Origin: Hoylesella timonensis S9-PR14
GTDB lineage: Bacteria > Bacteroidota > Bacteroidia > Bacteroidales > Bacteroidaceae
NCBI RefSeq assembly: GCF_000762405.1
Contig: NZ_JRPQ01000006.1
Span: 1 to 54,024 of the forward strand
Direction: 5' to 3'
DNA: 54,024 nucleotides
Below the pieces are notes generated by a model. The model was not told where the DNA came from, made no database searches, and was given only the letters and a program-made list of their open reading frames with translations. How positions within the stretch are numbered: the first letter of the stretch is position 1; every line of letters starts with the position of its first letter. Of this stretch, positions 52,157 through 54,024 are shown piece after piece. The translations under genes were made by a program, and so were the position numbers.

Positions 52157-53692
52157 TTATCCCTTAACAAGATTTTGTTCAGAGGTATTGAGTTCGAGCA
52201 ATTCCTCAATAATCTTTCTACTATTAGACAAACGTGGAACCTTGTGCTGTCCACCCATTTTCCCTTTCATTTTCAGCCAATCATTAAACAAATTGGTGCG
52301 TGCCACGATGATATCCAAATGTTGCAGTGTGACATTGTGAAAACGTTTGGCTTCGTAGTCACTATTTAATTCCTGCAAACGCTTGTCTAAGATAGACGCA
52401 AATTGTTGTAAACTCTTTGGTTCTTTGACAAACTCAATCAACCATTGGTGTCTACATTTGGCATTACTGTCCATATATACGGGTGCTGCGGTGTATTCTG
52501 AAATCTCTGCACCCGTCTGCTCGCACGCATAAGCCAACCCTTTTTCTGCATTGTCCATAATCAATTCCTCACCAAAGGCATTGATGAAGTACTTTGTACG
52601 ACCAGTAATAATGAATTTATAGGGATTTTTTGAGGTAAACTTCACAGTATCACCAATCATATAACGCCACAATCCAGAAGATGTAGAGATGAGCATGGCG
52701 TAGTTTTTATCCAGCTCAACGCCCTCCAATGGTACGACTGTGGGGTCTTCCTTTACCCCAAATTCATCCATCGGAATGAATTCATAGAACACATCATAGT
52801 CCGTCATTAAGAGCATGGAAGAATCATCTAAGTCGCTTTGTATGCCAAAGAATCCTTCGCTGGCATTATAGGTTTCCATGTAACACATCTGCGGAGAGGT
52901 GATGAGCTGCTCATACTGCGGGCGATAAGGTGTGAAAGGGATGCCTCCATGGAAGAAAACTTCAAGGTGAGGCCACACTTCTTCCAAATGCGTCTTGCCA
53001 CTTAATTCCATCACTCTCACCAACACAGACAGCATCCAAGAGGGAACTCCTGAGATATTCGTTACATTTTTATGTAATGTTTCCTTTGCAATACGGTCTC
53101 GTTTTACTTCAAAATCTTGCAAAAGTGCCGTAGACTTCTTCGGCACACGCATCACATTGACAAGAGGATTGATATTTTCTATTAGGATTGCACTAAGGTC
53201 TCCTACTAAAGAGTTGTGTACATTATAATTTGGAGAGTGGCTTCCTCCTAATATTAAGGCTTTTCCGTCAAAGAGCCGACTATCAGGACGATTGAGAAGA
53301 TAGAGCGCTACTGTGTCTTTTCCTCCTTGATAATGGATGTGATGAAGTGCCTCGTTGGACACGGGTATGAACTTGCTCTTATCATTAGTAGTACCTGACG
53401 ATTTGGCAAACCACTTCACTTGACCGGGCCACAACACATTCTCTTCCCCATGTCGCATGCGGTCAATGTCACTTTTCAGTTCTTCATAAGTACAAACAGG
53501 CACATTTTTTACATATTCCTCATACGACCTTATACTTCCAAAGAGATGGCTACGCCCATACTCTGTATCTTTAGCCTGCTCCAACAGGTTCATCAGTACC
53601 TGCTGTTGCATTGATTCAGTGTGTCTGGCGCATCGTTCAATCTCTTTTTGACGCGACAGAAAGAATTGGCTTGCTATACTTGTTAGCCCCAT
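52157..53692 (-). CDS. GH3 (auxin-responsive promoter) family protein
   Basis: 511 residues, cytoplasmic. The family is related to acyl-adenylate/firefly-luciferase enzymes; plant GH3 proteins join amino acids to acyl acids. The nucleotide-binding motif is FAKSSGTTNDKSKFIPVS, the second motif is YNASEGFFGIQ, and MLISTSSGLWRYMIGDTVKF is the third. Bacteroidota almost always carry one copy of unknown substrate. It is the first gene of the minus-strand operon, with a -7 box TATTTTTG at 53732-53725. Confidence 0.9.
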   Translation of the reverse strand: MGLTSIASQFFLSRQKEIERCARHTESMQQQVLMNLLEQAKDTEYGRSHLFGSIRSYEEYVKNVPVCTYEELKSDIDRMRHGEENVLWPGQVKWFAKSSGTTNDKSKFIPVSNEALHHIHYQGGKDTVALYLLNRPDSRLFDGKALILGGSHSPNYNVHNSLVGDLSAILIENINPLVNVMRVPKKSTALLQDFEVKRDRIAKETLHKNVTNISGVPSWMLSVLVRVMELSGKTHLEEVWPHLEVFFHGGIPFTPYRPQYEQLITSPQMCYMETYNASEGFFGIQSDLDDSSMLLMTDYDVFYEFIPMDEFGVKEDPTVVPLEGVELDKNYAMLISTSSGLWRYMIGDTVKFTSKNPYKFIITGRTKYFINAFGEELIMDNAEKGLAYACEQTGAEISEYTAAPVYMDSNAKCRHQWLIEFVKEPKSLQQFASILDKRLQELNSDYEAKRFHNVTLQHLDIIVARTNLFNDWLKMKGKMGGQHKVPRLSNSRKIIEELLELNTSEQNLVKG

Positions 53693-53724
53693 TTTATTAT
53701 CGTGCAGTTTATCAGTTTAATATG

Positions 53725-53732
53725 CAAAAATA
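53725..53732 (-). promoter_or_regulatory. Promoter -7 box of the GH3/Ig-like/DUF3108 genes
   Basis: TATTTTTG on the minus strand matches TAnnTTTG. TTTG at 53752-53749 is the nearest -33 candidate, but the 16-bp spacer is short. The following stretch to 53958 shows no gene. Confidence 0.45.
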
Positions 53733-53958
53733 ACCTAATCTTTTGTAACAAACGCACAATTCACGTATTTTAAGACACATGGCACACGGGGTTCTCCCTA
53801 TTATAAATAGGTGGTTGACGGCGAAAAACCATCTTTTCGTTTTGTTTCAACAACAGCCTTTAGGAATGAAACGCATGGCACGGCTTACCTCATGCGCTTC
53901 TTTTGCTTCTCTTCTTGTAACAACCATGACGCTTCAATTTTATCATTTTTAGATAAAG

Positions 53959-54024
53959 AAATGCGATGTTTTTGTCCTGTTATTTTACCAAAAAACGGCC
54001 ATCTAAAATCTTCAAAATAGAAAA
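53959..54024 (+). repeat. Left end of dispersed intergenic repeat (copy D, cut by window end)
   Basis: AAATGC, TTTTTGTCCT (53969-53978), TACCAAAAAACGG (53986-53998, identical to copy C) and AAAATCTTCAAAATAGA (54005-54021, identical to copy C over 17 bases) occur in the same order and at nearly the same spacing as in 43961-44022. The orientation matches the other copies. The rest lies beyond the window. Confidence 0.8.

Overview
The window looks like chromosome of a Bacteroidota species, most likely a Prevotellaceae member (Prevotella-type oral or gut anaerobe). This rests on: a SusC/SusD pair; type IX secretion (T9SS) C-terminal sorting domains; a C10 (interpain/streptopain-type) cysteine protease; family-typical genes (DUF4294, DUF3108, GH3, TGS-uridine kinase); and promoters of the Bacteroidota type (TTG/TTTG, about 20 bp, then TAnnTTTG). 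Shine-Dalgarno sites are almost absent. Species cannot be fixed by eye. I saw no tRNA, rRNA, IS element, prophage, integrase or CRISPR array.

Layout. 1-3.4 kb: peroxide defence (ahpC, ahpF, dps). 3.7-11.1 kb: a WG-repeat-like protein, a PafA-like phosphatase, a TGS-uridine-kinase-type nucleoside kinase, a Na/Pi cotransporter with PhoU-like tail, a DUF1893 protein and a Sir2 deacylase; several of these fit phosphate and nucleoside salvage. 11.3-13.9 kb: three FKBP prolyl isomerases in tandem, predicted for cytoplasm, membrane lipoprotein and periplasm. 14.1-17.4 kb: an Lrp/AsnC regulator coupled to a rare fusion of a class I glutamine-amidotransferase-like hydrolase with an M19 dipeptidase, then an M28-type protein that is probably a glutaminyl cyclase. 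17.7-22.5 kb: SusC/SusD importer without carbohydrate enzymes, possibly peptide-specific.

22.7-28.6 kb is the most interesting part. It is a self-contained unit with its own strong promoter and flanking terminators. It encodes a small T9SS-sorted protein, a cholesterol-dependent-cytolysin-like (CDCL) pore-forming protein without the cholesterol-binding undecapeptide, and a large multidomain C10 cysteine protease with a T9SS sorting domain. A toxin with a linked surface protease suggests a protease-activated weapon, but this is inference. A lipoprotein gene follows on the other strand.

30-48.4 kb: envelope and lipopolysaccharide genes: DUF4294, a helix-hairpin-helix outer-membrane protein, polysaccharide deacetylase, GtrB/GtrA-like pair, GT87, phosphoethanolamine transferase-like protein, several glycosyltransferases (GT2, GT4, GT11-like), an LpxL-type acyltransferase, an LtaS-like sulfatase-fold transferase and an MsbA-like ABC exporter. 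48.6-53.7 kb: MaoC-like hydratase, DUF3108, an Ig-like lipoprotein and a GH3-family protein.

Four copies (two cut by the window ends) of a non-coding, roughly 370-bp degenerate repeat with a conserved palindromic core lie at 1-55, about 29631-30002, about 43961-44349 and 53959-54024. Both ends of the window fall inside this family, which suggests that the window is a contig broken at repeats.
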